A stretch of 64,000 nt of DNA from Nymphaea colorata (taxonomy: Eukaryota > Streptophyta > Magnoliopsida > Nymphaeales > Nymphaeaceae), in the NCBI RefSeq assembly GCF_008831285.2, contig NC_045140.1, positions 23,764,131 to 23,828,130 on the forward strand, read 5' to 3'. The translations under genes and the position numbers were made by a program. Positions 21,522 to 36,162 of the stretch are shown one piece after another (position 1 is the stretch's first letter; every line of letters starts with the position of its first letter). The notes below the pieces were generated by a model. The model saw only the letters and a program-made list of their open reading frames with translations. It searched no databases and was not told where the DNA came from.

Positions 21522-24500
21522 TTATGTCATCTGAATCACACCAATCCCTTCTAGACGGTTTGGCTGTTCAAGATGTTCCGTGTCTTCATTGTATCCCTTT
21601 ATCAGGAAACTGGAACAGTTCTTCCACACACCACGATCATATGGGTTCCTGAATGTGCCATCTGGCCCTTTCAAATAACTATAGCGCATTACGTTGGCCA
21701 TTTCATTTGTGGTTATGTTGTTGGAGATCTGCAGGAGAAGCAGAAGAATAGTACAGTTAGCACACTCTCTCTCTCTCAGAGGCGGATCCTCTTCCCCCAC
21801 CAAGAGTCAGAAAGCAGTTTATCTATCCAAAGTAATGCATGAAGAAGTGCAATTAGAACAAAACAAGTTCACAAAATTGCAGTTATTCAAGCAAGAAAAT
21901 AAATCCTAATGTGTGACACATTAATGCCTCAAAATGTGTAGACACAAATCGTGTCGCTTTCTTGAGAATGTAATTTTTCTTTGAATTACTAGTTACCACT
22001 ATATGTTTGACAAATGTCATTCTAAAGAAGATGAAATGAAAAATTCAGGTAAGGCTATATTAGTTTATGATACCTGAGAAATCTGAACGGTGGTTAAAGT
22101 TGCAACACTGAGAAAAAGGAAACTGTCCATTATTAGAAATGATATCGCGCCAAGATGATTCCCAGCGCTAGTCATCCATGCACTGAATGAGGATTGAAAT
22201 GTTCGATCTGTAAAGATTCCTGTTTGGCAAAAAAAAATCGGTTTTCAATAATGTCTAAATAGAAAAACAAAGAATGAAGAACCTGATACACATACTTATT
22301 GAAGTTATAACACCAGTAACCAACATCGCTAGAGTTTCCAGAATAAGAAACAATAAGAAATCCCATTTGTTTCTCTGCGTTACATCACCGGGAAGCCAAG
22401 TGAGAAATAAAAGCTGCTGAATGAAATAATAGAAAAAATCATTGAGCTTCACAAAGGTCACCTTCCCAATGCAATTTGACACCCAGGGGCAGTGATGATC
22501 AAACTGTTCAACACAGCGATTGCATGTGGAGCAATGTTTCGAACGCAGAGGCCTGACTATCTATATACAAGCAAAGAGACCTTCTGAGTGACACTTGGTT
22601 AAAAACTTATTTCCAAATTTCCACAACATAATTACCTTGCAAGTGCAGCAAAGCTGCGACCAATTTCCAGCAACCAAAGCAGGATTTTTCAGCTCCAATT
22701 TCAACAAAGGCTCCTGCTAAGGATGATTAGAAGCAAATCAGTGATGACTGTTTGCAAGTTATATGCTTACATAATTTAAAAAAAACAAAATGGAAAGTCA
22801 CATTTCCAGAAAAGCAATTAAAAGTGTATCACAATGCATTAAGAACCACATCAATCATTGCTGAAAAATGTATACAAGCTAATCAGAGTACTAAAAGTTC
22901 AGAAAGCAATTTCACCAAGGGAAACAAATAAAGAAGTTTTAGTTATAAAGTGGTCAAACAGATTATTTCTGAATTCCACTGGCCAACCCAATATCCAACC
23001 TTCCCTTCAGACAATCGGACTAGTATATCGGCTCAGAATGGCAATGTGCCTAAGTGATTTCTTGACAATACACTGAAACAAGTTCATCAAAAGGAAACAC
23101 CAGCCATCAAACCCTATCCTAGAAATGATAAAGACAACAATGAGGAAGCTCCACTAGCTCTAGAAACACACACTGCCACTGGTACAAATCTAGACCTAAG
23201 TCACATACGTGCAGGTGAGGGCACAGAGTATGACACAGCAATTTACATATGGACATACATAATCATATATTTAAACAAATAAATTCATAGTTCATGCCTA
23301 TTCGATGACAATGATCAACAAAATTCAAGCAAAATTACAAAAATTATTATCCATAATGATAATGAAGTTAAGGTTAAGAATGCCTTAAAAAGTTGGGGTG
23401 GATTTGGATGTGACCCAGATATAAACTATGAAACCTGGTACACTATAAGTACCCATGTGTTCATATAAATAACATACATGCCCCAGAGGAGAAATCGACT
23501 CATCACTAAGTACATAGGGTAAGAACGGAAAAACCTTACAAGTTTCAACTATCAGAACGTGAAGATGTTTATATTGAAAACCAAAAAACTGCCTTTCGGC
23601 ACACTATATGTCACAACAGTTACAACAGAGAATGGTGAAATAATTCTCTAGAGAGACAAAAACAAATTGAAATGCTGCTAGATAATGCTATACTTGCCAC
23701 AACTAATAGAAGAATGCTATGGGTGTAAATGCAGGGTATCCATAAGAAGTGGTAACCAAAAAAAAAATGACAGTAAATGGCTTTTGTAAGTCTGATAAAT
23801 TGTTAACCACCCATAGCATGCAGAGAGGGGGGAAATCTGGAACTGCTCACATATTCATTTACAACTGGTGCTGCTTGTACACACATCTTTAAGGTCTTAA
23901 CTCGAAATGCATACTTGCCATGAATGCAATTGCATATACAATAAGTGCTCGTGCACATGGACATTAACTAAGAATGCTAAATGTTCATTTGTTTCTGCAA
24001 TTTGACATGCAAATCGAATTGTATGTGCTCTAAAATATTAAGAAGATTAAACTTACTTCTAAAATGGGATTAAGGGATTTTAAAACTTAAAAAGAAAGAA
24101 AAGAACATTATAATCATAATCATGACCATGATGATGTTTAGAAGTAATGAGAAATGTAGACAACAATGAAACCGAGAACGTGTGCTGATCGATTTGTTCT
24201 ATATATAGACAGTTAGATGCAATACTTACATCAACATCTTTAAGGTCTCCCATATGTACATTCATCTTTATGTAACCAGGATCCTTTCTACATGCAAAAA
24301 GAAGATTAACCACAATCATTTCAAGAAAATTTTATTGCATATGAACATATAAGCAGAAGAAGTGTGCATAAGAGGAGACTCTGTTAATAGAAAGCGTATA
24401 ATTCATTATAGTTTCCTTATCACAAAGATGTTTTAGGTAGGCACAAAGGATGGGCTGCGACTCAGGTAGGACAATCTATATAATTTAAAGACAAGAACAT

Positions 24501-25469
24501 TGATAGAAGGCAAAGGACATTCGCAAGTTCAGCAATCCTGTAAGCATGCTTCACAATACCTACTGAACTATCATAGTCAAAGCATCACATACTCAGGAAG
24601 TTGAACAAAGGTAGCATGTATAATTTCAGGAACTTAAGCGAAGGCAGCAGCTTTGATAAGGAAACCCTTTGAGTAAGTAATCCAAAGTATGACTTGCAAG
24701 TACTAATCATGTAAACTTTGTTGGATACTTCATATGTAAACTGCAGAAATGTCATCATGCATCAATGCTTTTAAAAGTTAGGGACAAACAACATATTTCC
24801 TGATTATGGCATGAAAATAAAATTAGCATTTTACAGTGATACATTAAGATTGACTTGCGCAGGAGTATGTCATGCACCTGCAAAGAAGTTGTCCAATTGT
24901 CCCCCCAATTAAAGAACTTGAATTTGAAAGCCAGGTGACCAAATTCTTTTTTGTTCTGGGGGAGCGGTAGACCCTTAAACCTGGTGGTTCTTTCCACTAT
25001 CCTTAGAGAAAAAGGAGATAAAGAAGAAGCACGACCTTGAAGGACAGGAAAGCTACAATTATTGCTAGGTCAGCCGGACAAATATTTGGGAAGACACACC
25101 TAATGCTTGGGCATCCATCTAAGGTGCTATTAATCTGGATTGGTATCTCTGCAACACCCACATGCTCTTTATTTTCTCTGGCTCCACCAGTTATCGATCC
25201 CTCGACTTTTCGTTATACCATCATCAGGTGACAACCAGTAGCACCCACATGCTCAAATGCAGCCAAGGCTAATGCCCGAAGTTCTTCCATAAAATGTTGC
25301 CAAAAGCACAAAAATAAAACATGTTTGTCCAAGGTGAAGCTTAAACATCTGATCAATTAGTGGATGAATATTGAATAGTCATGTAAAAGGTAACAGCAGC
25401 TACAGAGGAGAATATTCAAATACAATCATAACTGGTCCAGCAAACAAGTATGGAAAGATATGGATACCT

Positions 25470-25500
<31 letters not shown>

Positions 25501-28500
25501 TTCAACAATATTGACTGGGAAACACTAATTGTCCATCTGTTTTAGCTGAGACTAGTACTATGTCACATAGGTATGGGTTCAGGGGTATAACCGTATAAGA
25601 TATAGCAATTTGAGAAGATGTTCATACAGCGGTTAAATAGGTACACATATATATAGTTATATACACACACAACTTACATGCACCGGGTAACTCAGCTCTG
25701 ACAACCAATGGTCAGGACAACCCTATTAATTTTTTTCATCTTTCTCATATAATTCTCAACAGTGAGCATTGAAATGAGGAAAGAGATAGACAGTCATAAG
25801 GGTTGTCCCAACAGTTGGTCGTTCTAATCACATAGTATATATACACATAATATATACCCATATTTTTCAAAAAGAAAAATTCCTCCAGGAAAAGAAACTT
25901 CTTTTGCTAGAGAATTGATCATTAAAAGTGGTATAGATAGAAAGGGGACGCATTCAATCTACATGGCTGCAAAATTTGGACCATCTTTTAGTTGGATTAA
26001 CAATAGGTCAAGCATGCCCAGGTGCTCTCAAATGCACCGTCATATAGAAGCATGTCTGTCTACGTTGTGCCATCTCAGCACAGGTATAAGCTGCATAACA
26101 GCATTCTTGGGTACCTATTGTCAAATAGAATCAACTAGGAAACACTGCAATTTTTGGTGAATTCTAATAAAAGTTAAAAACATACCTGCTACATCTATAA
26201 AACATTACGAGTCCAGAAGTGGCAAGCAAAATGCCTAACCAGGCAAAAAATCCAAAGGCAGCATTTATGCTTAAAAGATTCAAACCTGCAGCAAAGGTAA
26301 GATAGAAAGATACGAGTGTGCCATTAGAGGGAACAGAGGACATTCATGCAGCTGGGCAAGTTCATAGCAACATACCTATGACGACAGAGTGGATGTATGT
26401 GGCAAGAAGAACTATTATCATAAACCAAAGCACAGGTGCTAGTCCTAATCTCATAAGTTTTCTGAGATGTCTGTCTCCATCACAACGATTATCAAGCAGC
26501 CTTTTAGCATTTCTCTGCAAAGACAAATTTCCTTACTATAAAATGTGCAAGCATTTGCTGGAAAAATATTCAAAGATTCACTGATTCTATAGCTCTTCAA
26601 CATGTGTAAAGAATGAAGCATCAGCAAAATCAACTAGACTGCATACAAAAGACAAGTGCCGAACAAATCATAGAAAGAAAAAACAGTAAAGGAATTTTCT
26701 TTCTGTTTTTATATTTGCATCGCAACAGTGATCATAGAAAGGGCAAGAGAGGAGGAAGAAGGGGGGAGGGGGGAATCTGTCACTCGTCCTGCCCTAGAGA
26801 GTACTTTTCTTTAGTGAAATATATAAAAAAAAAAACCCATATTCAGCTGTCCTGTGAGAGGGACTACTAAAAATTGACTCATAAATGAAAATTTTGGTTG
26901 AGAGTCTTGAGACAAAGGTCTAATCTACTTTTAAGCATTTTCAAATGAACATGTTCTTACATACCATTTACAGCCAATGACTAGCAAAGAAAAAAAAAAA
27001 TTTACTATATGTCAAGCTGATATCATAGGCACTTCCAAGGTGCTCGTAAAACCATTGTTACAAATATCAATCTTTCTTTCCATTAGCAAGCTCCTTCTTA
27101 GGTATTACTCAGGAAATTAGCTTTTCTAGGGAAAATCTCAGGAATTTTGGGTAGAAAGTTATGAAAGTTATCTACTAATTTTTTTGCAACAAAATTGATA
27201 AAAATTCAAGCTATTATAATGATAAAAGAAACATCAAAAAAATTTGTAATATACTTTAAAAACTTTCGAGAATGTTATATATTCTTGTTTTTTCTATTCT
27301 TTTTTCAAAATGTCATGATTTTTCCTTTTCTTTTGCTTGCTTTTTGTTTCTAATGCATTAAGAATATAACCGAGATATTTGTGCAATGCCTAAAGCTAAC
27401 CTCATTTGTCCAAGAGGTTTTTTTTTCCTTATTACTCCAGAAAGGACCCTAAGAAATGATTTAATATATAATTGTAGCATAGAAGAAGACAACCAAAGAG
27501 AGAGAGAAAGCAAATGGAAAGTCTGTCTGTCAAAGAAAACAGCATTATTCAGCTGCAGTAAGCAGGACAAAATTCAGATGTTGCCAATTTGATGATAAAG
27601 TTACTCAGCCATAGAGTACCTACAAGGAAAAATGCTACTTGCATATGACCTTTATCTGATGCAAGTTGTGCAGGAGTGAGCCCGGTGTTATCAGTTGCCA
27701 TGAGGTCCTCTTTCTTACCAACTTGCACCAAGATTGTACATGCCTCTAAGTTTCCCCTAATAGCAGCCCAATGAAGCGGAGTACATCCTAGTGGCACATG
27801 AAAAGATGTAACGATTAAGTCTTAGCCTCCAGAAAGGTTATAGATGCTTAGCATGCATATATAATGTCTACCAACAGAGAAAAAGCATTAAAGTTAACAC
27901 AGCAAGAGGAAGCAGAAAAAATTACCTTCCTTATCCTGTCTCCCTCGAAAAGCATCTAGAAACAAAAGTAGACGAATGCAATCAGCAAAACCTTTATATG
28001 CAGCCCTACAAGAATAGACAAGGAAATAATGAATTCCATTTACTCGATTAACCGTTGGATCAGTAAATCACGCAAACTGCAAAGACTAACCACTTATAAG
28101 CAAACCTTATCAGTCACCAAAAAACACAAAAGAAAACAGCATACATGCAATAAAATTTGATGAAGTTAATGAATGCAACCACACAATTTTTCTCCACTTA
28201 TTGTTTTGGATGTGAAGAAACTACCATGTTGGCCGGTAAGAGGTGCATTCCTAAATTAAGAGCAAATTAGAGCAATAATACTCTGCCATCTAACTTTGCT
28301 TTATGCAGAAACATCTTGAGGCATGAGCTAATTCTCAACATTAACCTCATTTGCTATTAATACTGCTTTATCAGATATATCTACCAAGCTTGCTTGCATA
28401 AAATATTGTAGTACATGTTTCTCCTACAATATCCTTACCTGTCCAATTGCCTATGGATGTGCTTGCATTCTCAAGATAAAGAATATGCTCTTTTCTCCTG

Positions 28501-31500
28501 TAGAATATGTGTATCCAAACATCAAGGCATGATGAAACAAGACAGCCTGGAAAAACCACTATCTTCCACAGACTAAGCAAGTAATGGACACAACCAAACC
28601 TATGTTAGACACCAGAGAACAGAGACCATAGCTTTTGTATTCTGGTCCTTAAATCTCTTGGGCCTTTATTTATGTAGTCCATTCCTTTTGTGAAACTCTG
28701 TTATTAGTTATACAATTGGACCTTTCAAGTTTCAACTATGCTTTCAAAATGATAACTGTTTGTAGATTCTGAATTTTGAAACACAGTAACACACACAAAA
28801 AAATATGCATGCATGGAGAAACATGTACGAGTACACTATACACACATATGTGAATACAAATAGAGAACATGCACGCTGCAAATTTTTTATGGTACACAGA
28901 AACCAAGTAGATGCGCATTCATTCTATGGACATGTTGAGCCCAACATTAGCAACGCTATTCCACTATGGTTAATAACCTTGTGTATTGGTTTATCCTTTG
29001 CATTTCTTGGTGCAATTCAACTGATTAAAACAGACAGACTGATAAGCCCAAAATTTAGTTTGACCCAGCACATGCATGCATGTAATGGAATCTCGCTTGC
29101 TTTCTTCACCTATAAGAGTGAAGCAAGGATGTATGTGAAGAGTACATCAAAATGTAATGCTTCTATTTCCTTTGTGCCTTTTATGTTCTTGGTGCAGTTT
29201 CAACTATTTCAAGCTTCTGTTTGACTGTATTCCAGATGAGAGCATTCAAATTTAGCTGCACATTTTAACATTGTATGCATATTCTTGAGATGTCTATCAC
29301 CCGCTTGACAAGTATAATTAGCAGCAAAGCTGTACTGGACATTCTGCCTTCACTTTCTTGAACTTAGAGATGCATTTTTCCAACTAATTTTAGTCTTCAT
29401 CTGATTTTGTTGACTGAGATACTACCTAAAGGCCAGTTAGATTTTCAGAGAAGCATTAAAGCAGCAAAAACAACCAAGGTGATTAGTGCACATGCAACTA
29501 AGCTAACAGCAAGCTTCTACTGTCTAAATCATGTCTTAGCAATTGGACCTATTATATTAACTAAAGGAACAGCAATGTGTAGGCTACTCATTTAGTTGAA
29601 TCGCCTAATAGAAGCAACCCGCGTAGCCTTTTGACATAAAAATAGCACATCCTTGTACATGGTTCAATACGTTATAGTTCTTTTACAGGAAACTTCTATC
29701 ATTTCAGTCTCCGTGCTCCCTGTATGCGAGGAAAAGGTACTCAATCATTCTAACAGCAGGGAAACCTTATGTACCTTCTGAAAGATCTCACGAATTTTCT
29801 TCTCAGGCATATTTATATATTGATAAAAAAAACATATACAAGCATAAATATCATGACGAAAAGGCACATCATGCATACATTGAACTGTGTTTGGCACTGG
29901 TCTGACAAAACAAAAAGCAGAAAAGGCGTAAGCACAATAATACAGGTACACGCATGAATCCATTAAAGAAGTCAAATACCAATGCAGTGGACTCCTCCCA
30001 TCATTGTCAGGAGTATCGACATCAGCGTCCCATTTTGTAAGAATATGATACAAGAAAGCAGTTTGGCCATACTGTGCTGCAACATGCGCTGTCTGCAACA
30101 AGGTTAACATGGAAATTTTAACCAGTTGGCTATGCAACACTAAAGTCTTTGTTAATGAGACAAAATTTACGAATATTGCAAGGGATGAAAAATAGACGAA
30201 TGTGACAGCATACTAGTTGATCCATAACAACTTAAAGAAGAAGCAACATATAATAATTGTACACAAGACTGTCATTAGCTTACTTTGACAAATTTTTTTA
30301 TTGTGGGCCTTGAAATTTATTGAAATTATTAATAAACATTTTCTCTTATCACAAATTTATCTCAGCATGAGGGACATCAAGTTACTCAAATATATTTAAG
30401 CATACATAAAAGAAAGAGATAAGAAGCTTTGCATTCTGTAAAGGGATGACATTATTTAATTTTTTCCCATTCTCTCTCAAGCAGCTGGAGGATAGTCTGC
30501 AACAGGACTTGTTGAACAAACACATTATGAAGAACATAGAAATCTACCGACGTATCTGGCTTATCCATGTGAAGTTACTAACAAATATCATTCGTAGGAA
30601 TGTCGCAGGAAGGCTTTCTCTTGAAGCTTTTCTATGAAAATCTTGAAAAGATCAAAAAAATTAAAATTATACAAAAGGATGATAGAAAAAAATTCAAATG
30701 TATGAGCTTTCTATTTATTTTCTTACAAAAGTCTATGTTCAGAGGTAGTTCTCAAAATTTTAAAATTTAAAATAAACATGAAAATGGAAACTACGCACTT
30801 AGATTACATATCAGAGGGATTTTTCAGAAAAGGTGAAAACGTTATGATATTACCGCAAGATTTTTGGATATTTTGAAAAAATCATGGTATTGTCCCGATA
30901 AAATCCTTTATTTATATAAAAAATGTGATATTTTCAAAGTATCTCCATTATTTGCCACTATCATTCGAAGTCAACTCACCCAAAAGAAAAAAAAAAACCC
31001 AAATGTCCATGTACAGACCGAATTAGTGGTTTGATACCCAACTGGCAGGTTTCAGCAGCAAGAAAACAAGAGCTGCCCATCTAGACAACAAGCCGACTTA
31101 AGGCCTTCAAATAACCATAAGTTAGCAGTACTCTCTTGCATCGTTTGGTACAGTTTCTTTCTGCTAGTAATAATAATAATAACAATGATAGAACCTCCAT
31201 AACGCAAGTCACGTGAGTCGCAATTAACGAGATCAAACAAGCAACTCGAGATTACAAACGAGGTGCATTTATCAGACAGCCACTATTACGCCATTAGATG
31301 ATATGGTCATCCTATCCATCTTTCAATGTTCTAAAAATAGCCAGAAGGAGCCTACGCAGTGAAGACGCCTATGATACGACTTCGTTCATGTCTTTTACTG
31401 AAAAGCATCATGTCTACAAGCCACATTCGTTCTTCGTAGGAAATGCTTGTTTCAGAAAAACACTATTCCATGCAATCCCTTTGACAATTTACTGGGAAAA

Positions 31501-32155
31501 TTTACAGAATAAGTAGTTAAAAAGCAACAAGGACCTTATTGTACTTCTTCCTCCGAGCACGAACTCAAAAACAAAATAAGATAGGGGAAAAAACTAAATG
31601 AGACAAAGAAGAAGAAGAGGTTCAATAAAGAAAATGTCAACCTGATAACCGTTCAAATCGGCCGCATTAACGAGCACGCCCTCCTGAAGCAAGATCTCCG
31701 CGACCTGAACCGCCCCGCGCACCGCGCTCCAGTGAAGCGCCGTCTGCCCCGAGTGATCCTTCGCGTTCACGTCTCCACCATGCTGATCAAATCACCATAG
31801 ACAAAGATCAAGACCAAGAGCAACACGAAGACGAAGAAACTGGAACCCCGACAGCTACATCAAGATTGGACGGCAAAAGAATAGGACGACTCGATCTAAG
31901 ATCGCGCGGCAGGCGAACCTCGATAATGTAACGTGCGGCGGCACTCCGATTGTTGAGAGCAGCCCATTGCAAAGCGTAGTAGCCCAATCCGTCGGGCTCC
32001 GACACGGAACAGCCGTCCCCCTCGACGAGCTTCTGCAGCTTCTCGAGGTCGCCGTAGGCCGCGGCAGTGTAGATATCGTCCTTCAGGCCGTCCTCGCCGA
32101 CGACGGAGACCGGCGAGGCGCTCGCTTCCGCCACGACCTCGATCTCCGACGCCAT
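21522..32155 (-). CDS. Ankyrin-repeat DHHC protein S-acyltransferase, TIP1/PAT23-24 type (complete, 13 exons)
   Basis: Adds palmitate to cysteines of target proteins at Golgi or other endomembranes. Exons on the minus strand, 5' to 3': 31919-32155, 31642-31782, 29980-30092, 27926-28005, 27624-27787, 26376-26514, 26186-26285, 24230-24287, 22636-22713, 22462-22560, 22296-22374, 22074-22219, 21522-21728. All phases join to 546 residues. Ankyrin repeats fill about 25-245. Four membrane segments lie near 270-291, 301-322, 407-429 and 455-476. The cytosolic zinc domain has HCSTCNRC and the catalytic DHHC at 391-394. The family TTxE motif is TTNE at 484-487. The tail after KGYNED is short compared with Arabidopsis TIP1, closer to its shorter paralogue. 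Introns total over 9 kb. Confidence 0.95.
25475..25500. repeat. GA microsatellite in S-acyltransferase intron 7
   Basis: An uninterrupted GA repeat of about 26 bases within the 1.9-kb intron between the exons at 24230-24287 and 26186-26285. Confidence 0.85.
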
Positions 32156-35100
32156 CTCCGAGCGACCAGAAGGACGGCCGGCACAACGGTTGTGCCCCGG
32201 CACCCCTTCCCACGACACCCTCCCGCGCTCGTCGCCCTTCTTCTCTCGCACGTTCCCCTCTCACTGTTTTGCGAGGGAATGAATGGCTCGAAATGGACCC
32301 GCGTTAAGAATGAAAAAAAAGGAATTGTACGAGCTCAAAAGACGTCGTACCCAAGGATCAAGCTCTACTAATGTGATGTCGAGAATGGCATGGTAAGAAC
32401 AAAACAAATATAAAGTAGCAATGTTTCGGGACACCTGGCGACGAATACAAAAGGGCTTAACTTTTAGCAATTGTCCCTTAGCATACTTTTGACCTTTATC
32501 GTAACTAAAAGTGGACCCTATTCGGGGTGGCCGTTGGACCGCGGGGAGTAAATGGAATATTAATTTTCCACGTCATCTTCGTACGGCCAGAGTATTGTTG
32601 GTGTGGGGGCCCCAGGTGTCGACACGCATTGGTCAAGACGCGTCGGGCTTCGTCCATCTGCAAGATGAACGGCTGTCGAAGCGACCCGGCATCAACCTCT
32701 CCCTAACTGTCCGCTTTCCTTCTTTCATATCCCTCATGAATTCCAACGGCTTTGTTGCGGTGACTTTTGTCGGTCATTCATTTGTGATGGCAATGCCTAT
32801 GATCTTGGTTGTGGTCGCTGTAATTTTTTTGGTAAACTGTAAATTGGGACTTTTTACTGCAAATAAGTGCGACATTCGAATTGATTCGAATGATATATTT
32901 ATGCTAAACTAACTAACTTTAGAGGTATAAAATATGGCTTTGAAAGTTTTTCCGTTAAATACCAATACAATTTCTCCTAAGTAAACAGTAAAAAAAAATG
33001 TCTTCCATTTTGATCGGTTTCGATTTCTCTATACTTTGACTGCTTTATGTTGAGTTCTGGTTCAGATTTCGACTCTAATCTTTTTTTTCTGAAATCGAAT
33101 CTGGATCTGACTAAGACAGGATCTGACATTTATATTTGATTGAGTTGGATTTTTATTGGCTATACGTCTAATAAAAATGAAGTAATAGGAAGTGTGGTAG
33201 ATAAGAAGGTATCTAATCAAGAGGCTTTTAAGTTTTAGTTGACGTCTTTAAAATAGTTGTTTGATCTTTAATACCTGACTTGAAGTCAATTGTTTTCCTC
33301 ATCAAGTTTAGATGAAAAATGAACTGTTTAAAAGACCTAGTTTTGATAGAATAAAGCGTCATACAAAATCTTCAACATTAAACAAAAGAGCTCTTTTTCT
33401 CTTTCGCTTGTAGTGTACGAATCGAATCGCTTGACAGATTAATTTCGATCACCTAAATGAAAGGTTGAAGCGGACTTGTCATTTCTCTCTCTATAAGCCA
33501 AAAAAAAAAAAAAAAAAAGTACTTGAAAAAAAGTAATCTAAGGTTTTACTGGGTTAATCTGCCCATTTTAACCCCCCAGGCTATTTGAATAATTTTCTCT
33601 AAAAACTATGTTGTATACGAAAAAGCTTTTCATAAGCTACTCAAATAAATGAAAATAGTTACAGATATAACAACTTGGAAACATAAAACATGCATCTAAC
33701 TTGTTTTACAAAGCAAAAGAGACAAGCTCCTCAGCTGGCATAAAATTAATGAAAAAAGCATTTAGTTGGATATTTTTAACAGAGTCGACGGATAAAAAAT
33801 TAGACAGTATATTGAGGGTATTTCGGTCATTCTAAATCATTGTCTCAGCGTTAAACCTATGATTAGAAACAACACTAAATATTGTATGTAAGTATTTTGT
33901 CTGCAAGAATATTGAAATTTTAGATGTGCTTGTAATTCTAATGGGGTAAAATATTATGTAGGATAGAAACACCTTTCTTTTTCCTTCTACTTATGGGGTT
34001 TAGAACTGCTTTGGAACATGTTTAGAGAATAGTGCACCCGTCAACTACAATGTTGTGGATGAACTACAATGTCGTGCATCCACTATTTGCAGTCGAGAAG
34101 ATGACAATCAGCTCATAATTTGGTTGTGTTAGAAGCCCACTTGGATTGAGTCAACGGCAAACCAAATTGATTCTATGGCCCGTTTAAGACAGCCACATGT
34201 GAATTTCTAAATATTTGTTATATCTTTCTCCTGTGTCAAATGTGGGCTTCGTCGTTTTAGAGAGAGATGAAAGAATTTACATGAAATCTTATTGTGGTAC
34301 ATCAATTTCATGCATTGACTACCACATAGAACAAACTTTTTTTTGGGTAAAAAGCTAGATAGGAAAAAAAATCTTCTCCATAGAACTGACTAGCTTCCTG
34401 TTTGATGGAGGGAAGTGAATCCCACTGCACATTTACTTGACACAGTCTCTGCACCCTCGGTCTATCATTGGATCATTCACGAAGTACGGTTTGTCTGTTT
34501 CTCCTCGAAGTGCTGATTGGAGGCTTTGTGGGAATTAGGTTTGTTTGGAATCTCGAATGCACTTTTCCATGGAATTATTGTCTCATTTCGGTCTGCGACT
34601 TTCTTTATACACTGTTGCTTCAACTGGTTTTGGGTAAAATAATTCAATGTACTTTATTTGTAGTGCCAAGGTGGAGGCCGGCAGGGCCATGGCCCCACCT
34701 TTGATTTTAAAAAATAAAATAAAATTTTATTTATGGATTTTTTAAATTATAGTTTAACTTATATATATATATATATATATAATTATATTTTGAAAACTAT
34801 AGTTCAAACAATGCGACAAAAAATTCCTACACATACGTAGGGCAAGGGTCTCAATTGTAGGTTATGTGGTCCACACTAAAGATCACAAACCAAATGCAAA
34901 CACTAGCAATTTTGGTTGATATTGAAGTGTAAGGTGTACCATTTCATGCAGAAATAACAAAATCATTCTGCAAATGAGTAGCACTAACGACTAAGTCGAT
35001 CTTAATCAACTGGATCCATTGACTCGAATTGAGCTGAAGGCAAACCAATTCTATGTGTGTCAACATTTAACTAATTTTAAAATTTATTGTTATTATTATA

Positions 35101-35239
35101 TTTATGTATATTTCAATTTTTTAAATATTTTGCCGATTTGTAGCCTGAACCGGGAAATCAACCGACTCGGTTCGCAAACCGATTTTTACAAGACTGCGTT
35201 GACATTGAAACCCGAACATGACGCGAACACTGAGAGGCA
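32156..35239. other. 5' flank of the S-acyltransferase gene and gene-poor spacer
   Basis: The first 130 bases are GC-rich and likely 5' UTR and core promoter of the minus-strand gene. Beyond about 32,900 the DNA is AT-rich with an A run at about 33,499-33,516 and a TA repeat at about 34,762-34,781. No exon is evident. Confidence 0.4.
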
Positions 35240-35395
35240 GGCAGGGGACCTACCGATTGAGCCTCCGCGAATACGAACATCTGCCACCGTAGATCTCCTT
35301 CTTCCACCCTCGCACGCTCGTGCACACGCGCACGCATGACGATGCTCCCCAATGACCCGGAAAAGAAGGGGAAAAAAAAAGAGGGAAAAATCCTC

Positions 35396-35432
35396 AAACC
35401 CTAGCTCTCCCGAGTCCCCTGCTTAAACCCTA
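35396..35432 (+). promoter_or_regulatory. Two telo-box motifs upstream of the acidic-protein gene, copy A
   Basis: AAACCCTAG at 35396-35404 and AAACCCTA at 35425-35432 stand 340-380 bases before the start codon. Copy B keeps both at 41510-41518 and 41551-41558. Telo-boxes are known plant promoter elements of genes expressed in dividing cells, often for translation or nucleolar proteins. Confidence 0.5.
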
Positions 35433-35772
35433 TCTTTCTATGGCAGTACTCGTCTCTCCGATCTACTGCAACTGCGCGGCCGCCTCCTAACCTTCGCTTC
35501 TCGTCTCTCAGGCCCTAATCGGTCTCTATAACGTACGTGCCTTCTTTTTCCTCCTTCTTCTTTGATGTTTTTCTGTTTCCTGTGTTTTTTTCCTTGCGAG
35601 ATACTATTCTGAAAGTCCTGGTTTGAGTTTTCTTTTCGTTTTTCCGTCAGCTTTCCCATGTTTTTATTTTTGTATCCTGTGTTATGGGAGTGATGTTGGG
35701 TTTTTTTTTTTTTTTTCCCATAGTTAGCATTCTCGGTTCCTTTCCGTTATTTTGCGGGAACATTTTTTTGAG

Positions 35773-36114
35773 ATGGAGGTCGCTGGGGATTTCTACTCTT
35801 CGGAGGCTGTTGCTCTCAGGCAAATGGCTGCTTCCTTGGTGGAAGCTGTCGCTGTTGAGGCGGTGCTCGTCGCCCAAAAGTCAGTTTACTTACTTCTAGC
35901 GGTAATTTCTTCTCCTTATACTTTGTCCTTCTGGTTTACTCATTTAGGTTGATTGTTATGGAATTATGTTGAGTTTTTTTCTTGTTTTCCATAGTTACTT
36001 TCAGCAAGTTTAAACATTTTTGTGCTTCCAAGTGTGGCATAGTTCTCTTTCTCTATCTCCTTTTGGGTAGATCATGTATTATTGCAGTTTCCCTTTTTAG
36101 ATTTGTGGGTGCTG

Positions 36115-36162
<48 letters not shown>

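Noticed and set aside
32511-32912. 133-codon plus-strand frame in the spacer
   Set aside because: No domain, splice context or compositional support. It lies in the divergent promoter region of the S-acyltransferase gene.
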